Shown one piece after another: positions 24,126-32,157 of a stretch of 64,000 bases of DNA. Source of the DNA: VRUE01 sp036406595 (GTDB lineage Bacteria; Actinomycetota; Thermoleophilia; Solirubrobacterales; 70-9); contig DASXAR010000087.1 of NCBI GenBank assembly GCA_036406595.1, positions 36,289 to 100,288 on the forward strand, read 5' to 3'. The translations under genes were made by a program, and so were the position numbers. The notes under the pieces were generated by a model. That model saw only the letters and a list, made by a program, of their open reading frames with translations, was not told the origin of the DNA and searched no databases. Positions within the stretch are counted from its first letter, which is position 1. Each line of letters starts with the position of its first letter.

Positions 24126-25424
24126 GTGGGATCAATCTCCACCATCCGCGCGCGACAGATTCTCGACTCGCGCGGCAACCCCACCGTCGAGGTGGAGGTC
24201 GTCCTCGAGTCCGGCGCCCGCGGACAGGCCGCGGTCCCGTCGGGGGCCTCGACCGGCGAGTTCGAGGCGGTCGAGCTGCGCGACGGCGGGGAGGCCTGGG
24301 GCGGCAAGGGCGTGAGCCGGGCGGTGGCGAACGTCAACGGCGAGATCGCCTCCGCGTTGACCGGCGCCCGCGCAACCGAGCAGAGCGCGCTCGACCGGAC
24401 GATGATCGAGCTCGACGGCACCCCGAACAAGGGCCGGCTCGGCGCCAACGCGATCCTCGGCGTCTCGCTGGCCGCTGCGAAGGCAGCAGCCGCCGAGGCC
24501 GGCCGGCCGCTGTACCGCTATCTGGCCGAGCTCTACGGCGGCGAGGACCCGTCGACCCTGCCGGTGCCGATGATGAACGTGCTGAACGGGGGTGCCCACG
24601 CCGACAACTCGGTCGACTTCCAGGAGTTCATGGTGGTCCCCGCCGGCGCCGGCAGCTTCTCGGAGTGCCTGCGGGTCGGCACCGAGGTCTTCCACGCCCT
24701 GAAGGGAACCCTGGCCGCGGACGGCCTCTCGACCGCGGGCGGCGACGAGGGGGGGTTCGCTCCCAACCTCGACTCGAACGAGGCCGCGCTCAGGGCGGTC
24801 CTGACCGGGGTCGAGGCGGCCGGCTACGAGCCCGGCTCGGATGTCTTCATCGCGCTCGATCCAGCAGCGAGCGAGGTCTTCGAGGGAGGCTCCTACGTGC
24901 TCGAGCACGAGGGCCGCAGCCTCAGCTCGGAGGAGATGGCCGCCTACTGGGAGGACGCCTGCGCCCGCTACCCGATCGTCTCGATCGAGGACGGCATGGA
25001 CGAGGAGGACTGGGATGGGTGGAAGCGGCTCACCGAGAAGCTGGGGGGAAGTGTGCAGCTGGTCGGCGACGACCTCTTCGTCACCAATCCCGAGCGGCTG
25101 CGGCGCGGCATCGAGCTCGGGGTCGCCAACTCGATCCTGGTCAAGGTGAACCAGATCGGGACTCTGACGGAGACGCTGGAGGCGATCGGCACCGCGCGGG
25201 AGGCCGGCTACAGCACCGTGATCTCGCATCGCTCCGGGGAGACGGAGGACACCACCATCGCCGACCTCGCGGTCGCGACCGGCGCGGGCCAGATCAAGAC
25301 CGGGGCGCCCTCGCGCTCGGACCGGGTCGCCAAGTACAACCGGCTGCTGCGGATCGAGGAGGAGCTCGGAGCGGCGGCCGAGTTCCCCGGGCTGCAGACG
25401 TTTGCCCAAGCGTCGAGACGGTGA
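24126..25424 (+). CDS. eno: Enolase
   Basis: A 432-residue enolase converting 2-phosphoglycerate to phosphoenolpyruvate. It contains ARQILDSRGNPTVEVEV at the N-terminus, GANAILGVSLA, FQEFMVVPAGA, the metal sites SIEDGMDEEDWDGW and QLVGDDLFVTN, the catalytic Lys in ILVKVNQIGTLTE, and the SHRSGETEDTTIADL loop. GTG 24126 is used. It follows the foldase by 24 bp and precedes ftsB by 33 bp, the standard actinobacterial eno-ftsB arrangement. Confidence 0.97.
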   Translation: MGSISTIRARQILDSRGNPTVEVEVVLESGARGQAAVPSGASTGEFEAVELRDGGEAWGGKGVSRAVANVNGEIASALTGARATEQSALDRTMIELDGTPNKGRLGANAILGVSLAAAKAAAAEAGRPLYRYLAELYGGEDPSTLPVPMMNVLNGGAHADNSVDFQEFMVVPAGAGSFSECLRVGTEVFHALKGTLAADGLSTAGGDEGGFAPNLDSNEAALRAVLTGVEAAGYEPGSDVFIALDPAASEVFEGGSYVLEHEGRSLSSEEMAAYWEDACARYPIVSIEDGMDEEDWDGWKRLTEKLGGSVQLVGDDLFVTNPERLRRGIELGVANSILVKVNQIGTLTETLEAIGTAREAGYSTVISHRSGETEDTTIADLAVATGAGQIKTGAPSRSDRVAKYNRLLRIEEELGAAAEFPGLQTFAQASRR

Positions 25425-25457
25425 AGGATTGCGGCCCCCGGCCGCAAAGGAGGGGGC

Positions 25458-25787
25458 GTGGCACGACGCCCAGCTCCACGGCGCAGGCCAGCCGCACGGC
25501 GCGGCGCCAGCCGCGTTCGCTGGGACAGGGTCGGCCGCATCGCGCTGACGCTGGTACTCGCAGCGGTCCTCTACTCCTACCTGAACCCGGCCATCGACTT
25601 CGTCAGGACCTACACGGCGACGACGCAGGCGAAAGCCGAGTTCCAGGAGATGCTGCGGGAAAACAAGCGGCTCCATCACAGGATCCAAACCGCCGACGAG
25701 CCGATCGTGATCGACCGCAAGGCCCGCACGCAGGGGATGGTCGGACCGGGGGAGACGCCGATCGTCGTCCGCGGCCTGCGGCCCTGA
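25458..25787 (+). CDS. FtsB/DivIC-family septum formation initiator
   Basis: A 109-residue single-pass protein. It has an Arg/Pro/Ala-rich cytoplasmic N-terminus, one transmembrane helix at about residues 28-48 (IALTLVLAAVLYSYLNPAID), then an extracytoplasmic coiled-coil segment (AKAEFQEMLRENKRLHHRI) and a short C-terminal domain. This is the architecture of FtsB/DivIC, which bridges FtsL and FtsQ in the divisome. The start GTG is preceded by the strong ribosome site AAAGGAGGGG. Its position after eno supports the assignment. Confidence 0.86.
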   Translation: MARRPAPRRRPAARRGASRVRWDRVGRIALTLVLAAVLYSYLNPAIDFVRTYTATTQAKAEFQEMLRENKRLHHRIQTADEPIVIDRKARTQGMVGPGETPIVVRGLRP

Positions 25788-25808
25788 GCGCTCCTCTCGG
25801 AAGCCGCC

Positions 25809-28082
25809 GTGGTTAGCGCCGGCTCCTACGTCCTAAGCGCCGCCCTGCTGGCCACCCTCGCCCTCTCCCTGGGCTTCACCTCGGTGCGCCTTCGCGGCAG
25901 GCTGATGCCGGACTGGGAGGGCGCCCCCGCCCACCTGGTCGAGGCGATCATCGCCGTCGCCCTCCTGATCTGGCTCTCAGAGCTCCTCGGCATCCTCCAC
26001 CTCCTCTACGCCTCGACCCTCGTCGCTTCATCCCTCGCACTCGCCGCAGCCATCGCCTGGCACGTCAAACCTTCGTCGTCTGCCGATGCCTCTGTTCCGG
26101 CGGGTGGCGCCGCAGGGGGGCCCGCCCCCGAGGAAGCTTCAGCTACCGCAGGGGGTGGGGGGTCCCCTGCGGCGACAGGACCCGCCGGCCACATGGTCCT
26201 TTCCCTGGTCGTCGTCGGCGTGATCGCCGTCGTGTTCGCCCACTGGGGCCTGACGACCAAGCACGCCCTCGACCGCGGCATGTTCAACTTCGACTCCCTC
26301 TGGTACCACATGCCGTTCGCCACGGAGATCGCCCAGACGCACTCGGTGACCGGGTTCCACCATCCCGACACGGTCTTCGCCAACTGGTTCTATCCGCAGA
26401 ACTCCGAGCTCCTCCACGCGGCCGGCATCCTGCTCACCCACCGCGACACCCTCTCCCTCTTCCTCAACTTCGGCTGGCTGGCGATCGCCTTCCTCTCCGC
26501 GTGGTGCATCGGCCGCCCCTACGGCCGCGGACCCCTCTGCGTTCTCGCGGCGGCGATCCTGCTCGAGTGCCACACGCTCGTCGTGCGCGAGCCGGGCGCC
26601 GCCAAGAACGACCTGATGGCCGCCGCCCTGCTGCTTGCCGCGATCGCCGTCCTTGTCAACGCCTGGTCGACGCTGCCCAACCGCGGGCCGGGCGAGCGGG
26701 GCGGCGCGCTATCGGCAGGTTGGCCGCTCGCGACGGCGGGGCTGGCGGCCGGGCTGGCGGCCGGCACCAAGTCGACGGCTCTGGCGATGGCCGCGGCGCT
26801 GACCGTGGTCGTGCTGGTGCTGGCGCCGGCGGGGCGGCGTCGGGCGGCCTTCGCCTGGTGGGCACTGGCCGGGCTCGCGGGTGGTGGCTACTGGTATCTC
26901 CGAAACCTGATCGCGAGCGGCAACCCCCTGCCGCAGGCGACGAGCATCGGCCCGATCTCGCTTCCCCACCCCGAGCACCTCCAGAGCGGGCGGCCCGACT
27001 TCAACATCGTCCATTACGCGACCGACACCGGGGTCTGGGGCGAATACTTCACCCCAGGCCTGCACCAGGCGTTCGGCCTGCTCTGGCCGTTGGTCCTCGC
27101 GGGAGCCGTCGCCGGCGGCGTCCTGGCCCTCGCCCGCGGCCGGGAGACGATCCTGCGCTGGGTTGGAGCCGTGGCCCTGTTCGGCCTCCTCGCGTACCTG
27201 TTCACGCCCCTAAGCGCCGCCGGGGCGGAGGGAGCGCCGACCGCGTTCGCCATCAACATCCGCTACGCGATCCCGGCGCTCCTCGCCGGCCTCGTGCTCC
27301 TTCCGCTCGGCCTCCGGCCATCCGCCGATCGGCCTGAAACAGGACGATTGGGCCGCCCACAGGCCCCCCGGCAATGGGAATGGGGCCTGGTCGCGGCCTT
27401 CCTCTTCGTCCTCGTCGTCACCGACCGCTCCGACGCCGTGCTGCGCGACCCGTCACGCCCATTCGGCCTCCTGCTGGCCGTCCTCGCGGTGCTCATTCCC
27501 GCCGCCCTGCTGCTGGCAAGGCGGCGAGGCGCCCCGCGCCACCTCCTTCTGGCGGGTTGCGCGGGTCTCGCCCTGCTGGTCGCCGCGATCGGGTACCCGG
27601 TGCAGCGCGATTACCTGCATGACCGCTTTGCCGCGGGCAGCGAACTCCCCGGAATGCACCTCGACTCTGCCTACGTCTGGGCTCGTGACGTCTCCGACGC
27701 CCGGATCGGCCTCGCCGGGACCACCGCCGGCTTCCTCGAGTATGGGTTCTACGGGACCGACCTGAGCAACGAGGTCGACTACCTGGGGCATGCCGGCCCG
27801 CGCGGGGCCTTCAACGCGATCCCCGATTGCCGTGCCTTCAGGGCCGCCGTCAACGCCGCGGGGCTCGACTACCTCGTCACCGCGCCCTTCCTCAATTTCA
27901 TCCATCCCGACGAGCCGATCCGCTCGCCGGAGGCCCGTTGGCTGCGGGGCGACGATGGGGTCGAGCCGCTGCTGCGGAGCGGCCCGGTCACGGTCTGGCG
28001 GGTCCGGGGGATGCTCGATCCGCATGCCTGCGGCCCACCCAACGCGCCTCTGCGCGAGATACCCGATCAACCCGCATCCTGA
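25809..28082 (+). CDS. Large polytopic membrane protein, GT-C glycosyltransferase-like
   Basis: A 757-residue protein with about 14 hydrophobic helices. The first large loop holds FNFDSLWYHMPFATEIAQTH, resembling the acidic-motif loop of GT-C transferases that use polyprenyl-linked sugars. WFYPQNSELLHAAGILL and VVREPGAAKNDLMAAALLLA follow, and a soluble C-terminal region of about 130 residues closes the chain. A Gly/Ala/Pro-rich linker at about residues 95-125 interrupts helices 3 and 4 and is encoded by GC-rich repeats. The start is GTG 25809, 21 bp after ftsB. The family assignment is by architecture, so the substrate is unknown. Confidence 0.78.
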   Translation: MVSAGSYVLSAALLATLALSLGFTSVRLRGRLMPDWEGAPAHLVEAIIAVALLIWLSELLGILHLLYASTLVASSLALAAAIAWHVKPSSSADASVPAGGAAGGPAPEEASATAGGGGSPAATGPAGHMVLSLVVVGVIAVVFAHWGLTTKHALDRGMFNFDSLWYHMPFATEIAQTHSVTGFHHPDTVFANWFYPQNSELLHAAGILLTHRDTLSLFLNFGWLAIAFLSAWCIGRPYGRGPLCVLAAAILLECHTLVVREPGAAKNDLMAAALLLAAIAVLVNAWSTLPNRGPGERGGALSAGWPLATAGLAAGLAAGTKSTALAMAAALTVVVLVLAPAGRRRAAFAWWALAGLAGGGYWYLRNLIASGNPLPQATSIGPISLPHPEHLQSGRPDFNIVHYATDTGVWGEYFTPGLHQAFGLLWPLVLAGAVAGGVLALARGRETILRWVGAVALFGLLAYLFTPLSAAGAEGAPTAFAINIRYAIPALLAGLVLLPLGLRPSADRPETGRLGRPQAPRQWEWGLVAAFLFVLVVTDRSDAVLRDPSRPFGLLLAVLAVLIPAALLLARRRGAPRHLLLAGCAGLALLVAAIGYPVQRDYLHDRFAAGSELPGMHLDSAYVWARDVSDARIGLAGTTAGFLEYGFYGTDLSNEVDYLGHAGPRGAFNAIPDCRAFRAAVNAAGLDYLVTAPFLNFIHPDEPIRSPEARWLRGDDGVEPLLRSGPVTVWRVRGMLDPHACGPPNAPLREIPDQPAS

Positions 28083-28102
28083 GCGTGGGTACCCTTGGGC
28101 GG

Positions 28103-28426
28103 GTGAGCTACCCGGTCGAGAACGCCCTCTTCCAGTGGGAGGAGGGCCAGCGGGCTCTGGATCGGATCGAGGACCCGGCGGAGCGTCGCCGCGCAGAACG
28201 CGTCGTCGCGGCGATCCGCGAGGAGCTGCGCCGGCGGATCGGCCCCACCTTCAAGGCGGCGGAGCTTGCCGAGCTGCACTCCCGCGGCACCGACTGGTGC
28301 GTGGAGGTCGCCCTGGACGCGGTGCCACGCCTGGAGAGCGACCCGCAATCGCTCGCCGACGCTGCGTTCTGGAGCTACCTCAGGGGAGCGACCGACTTCG
28401 CCGGCGGCCGCCAGCTGATCGGCTAG
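28103..28426 (+). CDS. Small helical hypothetical protein
   Basis: A 107-residue soluble, charged, mostly helical protein (VENALFQWEEGQRALDRIED at the start, SLADAAFWSYLRGATDFAGG near the end). I do not recognise a family. The frame is open further upstream, but GTG 28103, 20 bp after the membrane-protein stop, gives a sensible N-terminus MSYPVENALFQW. Its TAG stop shares the palindrome CTAG with the stop of the convergent acidic protein gene. Confidence 0.7.
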   Translation: MSYPVENALFQWEEGQRALDRIEDPAERRRAERVVAAIREELRRRIGPTFKAAELAELHSRGTDWCVEVALDAVPRLESDPQSLADAAFWSYLRGATDFAGGRQLIG

Positions 28427-29034
28427 TCCTCTGAGTCCTCGTCCTCGGGCTGCTCGCCTCCGGCCCGGCGGATCACGATCTGCTCCGGGTCGATGCGCAC
28501 GGTGACGTCGCGCTTGCCGGCCCAGTGCTCCACGTAGACCGGATTGTCCTTGACCGAGGGATCGAGCCAGAGTCCGTAACCGTCCGCCTCGCCGTGGTCG
28601 AAGGTGGCCTCGAGCTCTTTGCGCCGGCCTCGCCCGCCGCGCCTCCCTCGGCGCCGCCGGCGCCGCCTCGCGGTCGTCGCCTCGCCTTCCTCGCCGTCGG
28701 CCTCGCCTTCCTCGCCGTCGGCCTCGGCTTCCTCGCCGTCGGCCTCGGCGTCCTCCTCGTCCTCGGCCTCCTCGACAGGCGCCTCGTCGTCTCCCTCTTC
28801 CTCGGCTGCCTCCTCGGCGGTCGCGGCCTCGACCTCGGCCTCGATTTCGTCGCGCAGGTCGAGCTCTCCGGTGCCGCTCTCCTCCTCGTCGGGGTTGAGG
28901 TCGTGCTGGCTGCGGAACTCGCGCAGCTCGGCCGCGCTGACTTCGAGCTGATGGGCGATCCAGGCATCGGTGCGGCCCTGCCTGACCCAGGCCCGGATCT
29001 GGTTCAGCTGCGGCTTCAGCGAGCGTCGTGGCAT
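28423..29034 (-). CDS. Acidic low-complexity protein with N-terminal HTH-like segment
   Basis: A 203-residue protein in three parts. Residues 1-45 look like a short helix-turn-helix (QIRAWVRQGRTDAWIAHQLE followed by VSAAELREF). Residues about 48-120 are almost entirely Glu/Asp/Ala/Gly, including tandem EADGEEG units, and are followed by a block of about 20 Arg/Gly residues (RRRRRRRGRRGG). Residues 140-203 form a compact domain with DGYGLWLDPSVKDNPVYVEH. The acidic-then-basic arrangement suggests nucleic-acid or ribosome association, but this is inference. Confidence 0.75.
   Translation of the reverse strand: MPRRSLKPQLNQIRAWVRQGRTDAWIAHQLEVSAAELREFRSQHDLNPDEEESGTGELDLRDEIEAEVEAATAEEAAEEEGDDEAPVEEAEDEEDAEADGEEAEADGEEGEADGEEGEATTARRRRRRRGRRGGRGRRKELEATFDHGEADGYGLWLDPSVKDNPVYVEHWAGKRDVTVRIDPEQIVIRRAGGEQPEDEDSED
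28681..28770. repeat. 21-bp tandem repeats coding for EADGEEG units
   Basis: On the + strand the phrase CCTCGCCGTCGGCCTCG recurs about every 21 bases, with small changes near the right end. The repeats lie in frame within the acidic gene, so copy-number change would add or remove seven residues without frameshift. Confidence 0.75.
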
Positions 29035-29091
29035 CGGCGGGCGAGTCTATTGGACCTGGCCGGTGAGTCGCGGAGTCGTCGCCAGGCCTGT

Positions 29092-29331
29092 CTAGGCCAT
29101 CAGGAAGGCGAGCGCCTCGAACATCGCGACGACGACCACCGCCACGGTCACCGTCAGGCATACGGCCAGAACGCTGAACCGGACCTTCCCCTGCTGCTCG
29201 TTGCGGGTCATCCGACGGAGCCGAGAGCGGTTCGCCGCACGGCGGCGCAGCTGCTCGCGGCGCCGGCGCTCCAACGATGTCTCCTGTTCGAAGGCGACCT
29301 CGAACTGGGAGATGCTCTGTCGCATTCTCAT
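29092..29331 (-). CDS. Small C-tail-anchored membrane protein
   Basis: A 79-residue protein beginning MRMRQSISQFEVAFEQETSL. A strongly basic helix follows (RRREQLRRRAANRSRLRRMT), and a single transmembrane helix sits at the C-terminus (FSVLAVCLTVTVAVVVVAMF). The frame is open to 29382, but the first Met residues at 29331 and 29325 precede the ordered part. No family recognised. The topology is that of a tail-anchored or small regulatory protein. Confidence 0.65.
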   Translation of the reverse strand: MRMRQSISQFEVAFEQETSLERRRREQLRRRAANRSRLRRMTRNEQQGKVRFSVLAVCLTVTVAVVVVAMFEALAFLMA

Positions 29332-29437
29332 AGGCAGAAAAGGCCGGGGGCGACCCTCGGCGGGACCGTAGCAAAGGTGCAAGCGGCCTTGCAGGGGTCC
29401 TCGGGTGGTTTAGTGCGGATCCATACTAGTGAGTAGT

Positions 29438-29956
29438 TCATGGCGGGCAGGCGCCCCAGAGGCCGCGGCCGGAGCGCGCCGCCCGGCGCTCGAGCCGGCG
29501 GAAGAGCGGCGCGTGGAGGTCGTTGGGGGGGATGGTCAGGCTGCGGGCGAGGCCCCGCCGCACCAGTGCCGCGTTCACGAGTCGCCCGCCCAGCCTCACG
29601 TAGGCGAGCAGGCGGCCGTAGACGTCGCGGCGCTCGACGCCGAGGACGAGGTGGACGGTGCGCCCTTCGAGCAGCCCGTGGGTGAAGGCCGAGGCCTGCG
29701 GCCCGAAGCATTGGACCGGGGTGCCGGGCTTGACGGTCTCCGGCGTGTCGATCCCGATCAGCCGCACGTCCTCGGGCTTCGAATCGACCTCCGCTTCGAT
29801 CGTGTCGCCGTCGATCACCCGGATCACCCGCGCCGTGGCGGTCGACGGGCCGTCCGCTTGCCTGCCCCGGTCCTCCCAGGGCCGCAGGATCAGCAGGGAG
29901 ACGGCGACCAGCAGCACCGCGCTGCCGGCCCAGCCCCTGGTGCGATGCGCCCCCAC
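29438..29956 (-). CDS. Thermonuclease (SNase-like), exported
   Basis: A 172-residue protein with an N-terminal hydrophobic signal or anchor (GSAVLLVAVSLLILRPW, residues 11-27). A staphylococcal-nuclease domain follows: VIDGDTIEAEV (Ca-binding Asp residues), VRLIGIDTPETV (first catalytic Arg and Asp/Glu) and RDVYGRLLAYV (second Arg region). These Ca-dependent nucleases degrade DNA and RNA outside the membrane. It lies between a small tail-anchored protein and the aldolase on the same strand. Confidence 0.9.
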   Translation of the reverse strand: MGAHRTRGWAGSAVLLVAVSLLILRPWEDRGRQADGPSTATARVIRVIDGDTIEAEVDSKPEDVRLIGIDTPETVKPGTPVQCFGPQASAFTHGLLEGRTVHLVLGVERRDVYGRLLAYVRLGGRLVNAALVRRGLARSLTIPPNDLHAPLFRRLERRAARSGRGLWGACPP

Positions 29957-30029
29957 CCGCTTCTCAGCCGGTGGGGCGGGATTCTCTCCCCCCGGCTCGA
30001 CGCAAACTTAGATCGTGAGAGCTATCCGG

Positions 30030-30950
30030 CTAGGGGATGCGGCGGACGTTCGCCAGCAACGACTCCTTGATCTGGGCGATGATCTCGAGGGCGTCGTTCC
30101 ACTCGCGCTGCCAGACGTTGCGGCCGAAGATGACGCCGCTGCCGCCCGCCTCCATGATCTCGCGCGTGTGCGTGAGGACCGTCTCATCGTCGACCTTGGA
30201 GCCGCCGGAGAGGACGACGAGCGAGCGGCCCGCCGAGGCTACGCAATGGCGGATCGCCTCCGCCTCGTCGACCTCCATCTCGTTGTAGGGGGCGGGGGCG
30301 TCCTTGTCCTTCTCGGGGTCGATCTTCGGCATGTTCAGCTTGACCACGTCGGCGCCCATCTCCATCGCCATCCGCGCCGCGTAGTCGATCGCGTAGAAGG
30401 AGCCGGCGCCGCCCTTGGCGTCGATCGCCTCTCCCCGCGGGTAGGACCAGACGATCAGCGGCATCCCGTACCGGTCGCAATCCTGGCGCACCCCGCGTAG
30501 CTGGGCGAGGTCCTGGTCCTGCCGCGGCGAGCCGAGGTAGAGCGTGTACCCGACTGCGTCGGCGCCGAGCCGCACCGCGTCCTCGACGCTCGCGTTGCAG
30601 GTCGAGAGCGCCTGGGCGGAGGACGGGACGTCGGTCTTGCCGTTGACCTTGAGGATCAGCGGCACCCGGCCCGCGTAGTCCGGGTAGTACTTGCTCGCCA
30701 TGCCGATCTGGCAGGCGAGGGCCGAGTAGCCGGCCTCGGCGGCGAGCCGGAACTGGTAGTCGGGATCCTTCGACGCGGGGTTGGGGAAGAAGTCGCGGGG
30801 GCCGTGCTCGATGCCCTGGTCGATCGGCAACAGCATCAAGGTTCCGTTGCCGGGGCCGAACTCGAAGAGCAGCCGCCTGAGGCGCGTCCGTTTGCCCGGC
30901 GCCAACTCCGCCAGCAGCGATTTTTGCTCGGTCAGGCTCTTCAACTCCAC
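30030..30950 (-). CDS. Class I fructose-bisphosphate aldolase, DhnA (archaeal) type
   Basis: A 306-residue TIM barrel of the DhnA/FbaB family. It shows LLPIDQGIEHGP, ILKVNGKTD, VWSYPRGEAID, the likely Schiff-base Lys in ADVVKLNMP, and the phosphate-binding SGGSKVDDE and VIFGRNVWQR. It cleaves fructose-1,6-bisphosphate in glycolysis or forms it in gluconeogenesis. GTG 30950 is chosen because GGAGGA lies six bases upstream; the longer frame to 31043 runs into the divergent promoter. The presence of eno in the same window is coincidental. Confidence 0.92.
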   Translation of the reverse strand: MELKSLTEQKSLLAELAPGKRTRLRRLLFEFGPGNGTLMLLPIDQGIEHGPRDFFPNPASKDPDYQFRLAAEAGYSALACQIGMASKYYPDYAGRVPLILKVNGKTDVPSSAQALSTCNASVEDAVRLGADAVGYTLYLGSPRQDQDLAQLRGVRQDCDRYGMPLIVWSYPRGEAIDAKGGAGSFYAIDYAARMAMEMGADVVKLNMPKIDPEKDKDAPAPYNEMEVDEAEAIRHCVASAGRSLVVLSGGSKVDDETVLTHTREIMEAGGSGVIFGRNVWQREWNDALEIIAQIKESLLANVRRIP

Positions 30951-31036
30951 GCTGATTCCTCCTAGAGAGACGGGTGCACTCGCAGTATGCCACCGGCGCC
31001 GCCGATGGCCGGTTGAGGGCTTGGAGTTATCCTCGG

Positions 31037-31813
31037 ATGACAATGAGCGAGACTGAGCTCAGCGTCATCTGCAAGAACTGCGGCTCGGAGGTCAGTCCCT
31101 ACGTCACGGAGTGCCCCTACTGCGGCGCGCGGTTGCGGAAGCGGGCGCCGAAGCTCGAACGGCGGGGCGACGCGCTTGAGGCGAAGCCGCGCCGGCGCGC
31201 AGCCGCGAGGTTCTTCAGGCGGCGGGCCAGCCGGGCCGCGGGCGCGCGGGCGATCCGTTCCTACGCGACGATCGGTGCGATCGGCGCCTCGGCGACCCTG
31301 CTGTTGGTCCAGAAGGCGACCGGGGAGACCCTGGCCGGCATCGGTGGCCTCTCGGTCCCACTCGAAGGGGAATGGTGGCGGTGCCTCACCTCGCCCTTCG
31401 CCTACGTCGACGTCGGTTACCTCTTCGTCGTCGCGGTCGGATTGGCCATCTTCGGCGGTGCGGTCGAGCGGCGGCTGGGCAGCGCCGCCACCGGGATCCT
31501 GCTGCTCGCCTGCGGCGCCCTCGGCATGGTCGCCGCCGCCGCGGTCGCCAACGCCCAGGGACACGTCGACGTGATCGGCGGAGGAAACGGCATCGCGCTT
31601 GGCGCCGTCGCCGCCTGGTTCACCCTGCGCCGTTCCGAGGCCCATGGGGCGATCGACCAGGAGTACGACGCGATCGGCGTCGCGGTCGCCGCCGTGGTGC
31701 TGCTCGCCCTGCCCCTGTTCGAGGGCAGCGCCGACGTGGTGGCAGGCGTGGCGGGCGGCCTGGTCGGCGGCCTCGCCGGGCTCGCCGCGTCGGTGCTTCG
31801 CCCCGCCGAATAG
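31037..31813 (+). CDS. Zinc-ribbon, rhomboid-like membrane protein without protease residues
   Basis: A 258-residue protein. The N-terminus is a Cys4 zinc ribbon (CKNC at 12-15, CPYC at 26-29), followed by an Arg-rich linker and six hydrophobic helices in rhomboid order. Rhomboid landmarks are recognisable (WWRCLTSPFAYVDVGYLF, IFGGAVERRLG, GGGNGIALGAVAAW, VAGVAGGLVGG). The catalytic GxSG reads GGNG (Ser to Asn), and the His positions of the Hxxx..N and HxxG motifs are hydrophobic or Gly. It is therefore a probable pseudo-rhomboid. ATG 31037 is chosen, with 31043 as the alternative. It diverges from the aldolase gene. Confidence 0.8.
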   Translation: MTMSETELSVICKNCGSEVSPYVTECPYCGARLRKRAPKLERRGDALEAKPRRRAAARFFRRRASRAAGARAIRSYATIGAIGASATLLLVQKATGETLAGIGGLSVPLEGEWWRCLTSPFAYVDVGYLFVVAVGLAIFGGAVERRLGSAATGILLLACGALGMVAAAAVANAQGHVDVIGGGNGIALGAVAAWFTLRRSEAHGAIDQEYDAIGVAVAAVVLLALPLFEGSADVVAGVAGGLVGGLAGLAASVLRPAE

Positions 31814-31822
31814 TCTGCGCCG

Positions 31823-32155
31823 ATGCCGATCGAGGACGAGCGCCTCGAGGCCGCGATCGAGCGCCTCACCGAAGCCGAGCGCTTTGCCGAGGCGGAGAAG
31901 ATCGTCGCTCGCGCCGCGCCGCAGCTGCAGCGGGTCCTGACCAGCGCTCTCGCCGAGGGCGGCTGGTTCGGTGAGTCGCACGAGGCCGAGGCGCTGAAGG
32001 CCGCCACGCTGCCTGACCCCGAGGAGCGGATCACCGCCGTGCGCTCGCTCCTCGCCGAGGAGGCGAGGATGGGAATGATGGTTGGAGTTGCGGTCGGCTG
32101 GGCACTGAGGGAAGAGCTGACCCAGGGCGACCACGTCGACGAAGGAGATGAGTAG
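31823..32155 (+). CDS. Small helical hypothetical protein
   Basis: A 110-residue soluble protein with an acidic helical N-terminus (EDERLEAAIERLTEAERFAE) and a central GGWFGESHEAEALKAA. A Met/Gly/Val-rich stretch (EEARMGMMVGVAVGWALREE) resembles a membrane-active helix. No family recognised. It lies 9 bp after the pseudo-rhomboid gene and 2 bp before the UPF0173 gene, so the three are probably one operon. Confidence 0.72.
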   Translation: MPIEDERLEAAIERLTEAERFAEAEKIVARAAPQLQRVLTSALAEGGWFGESHEAEALKAATLPDPEERITAVRSLLAEEARMGMMVGVAVGWALREELTQGDHVDEGDE

Positions 32156-32157
32156 AG

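Noticed and set aside
28681..28770. Short regular repeats suggesting a CRISPR or satellite
   Set aside because: There are no unique spacers; the units are in-frame codons for an acidic tract.
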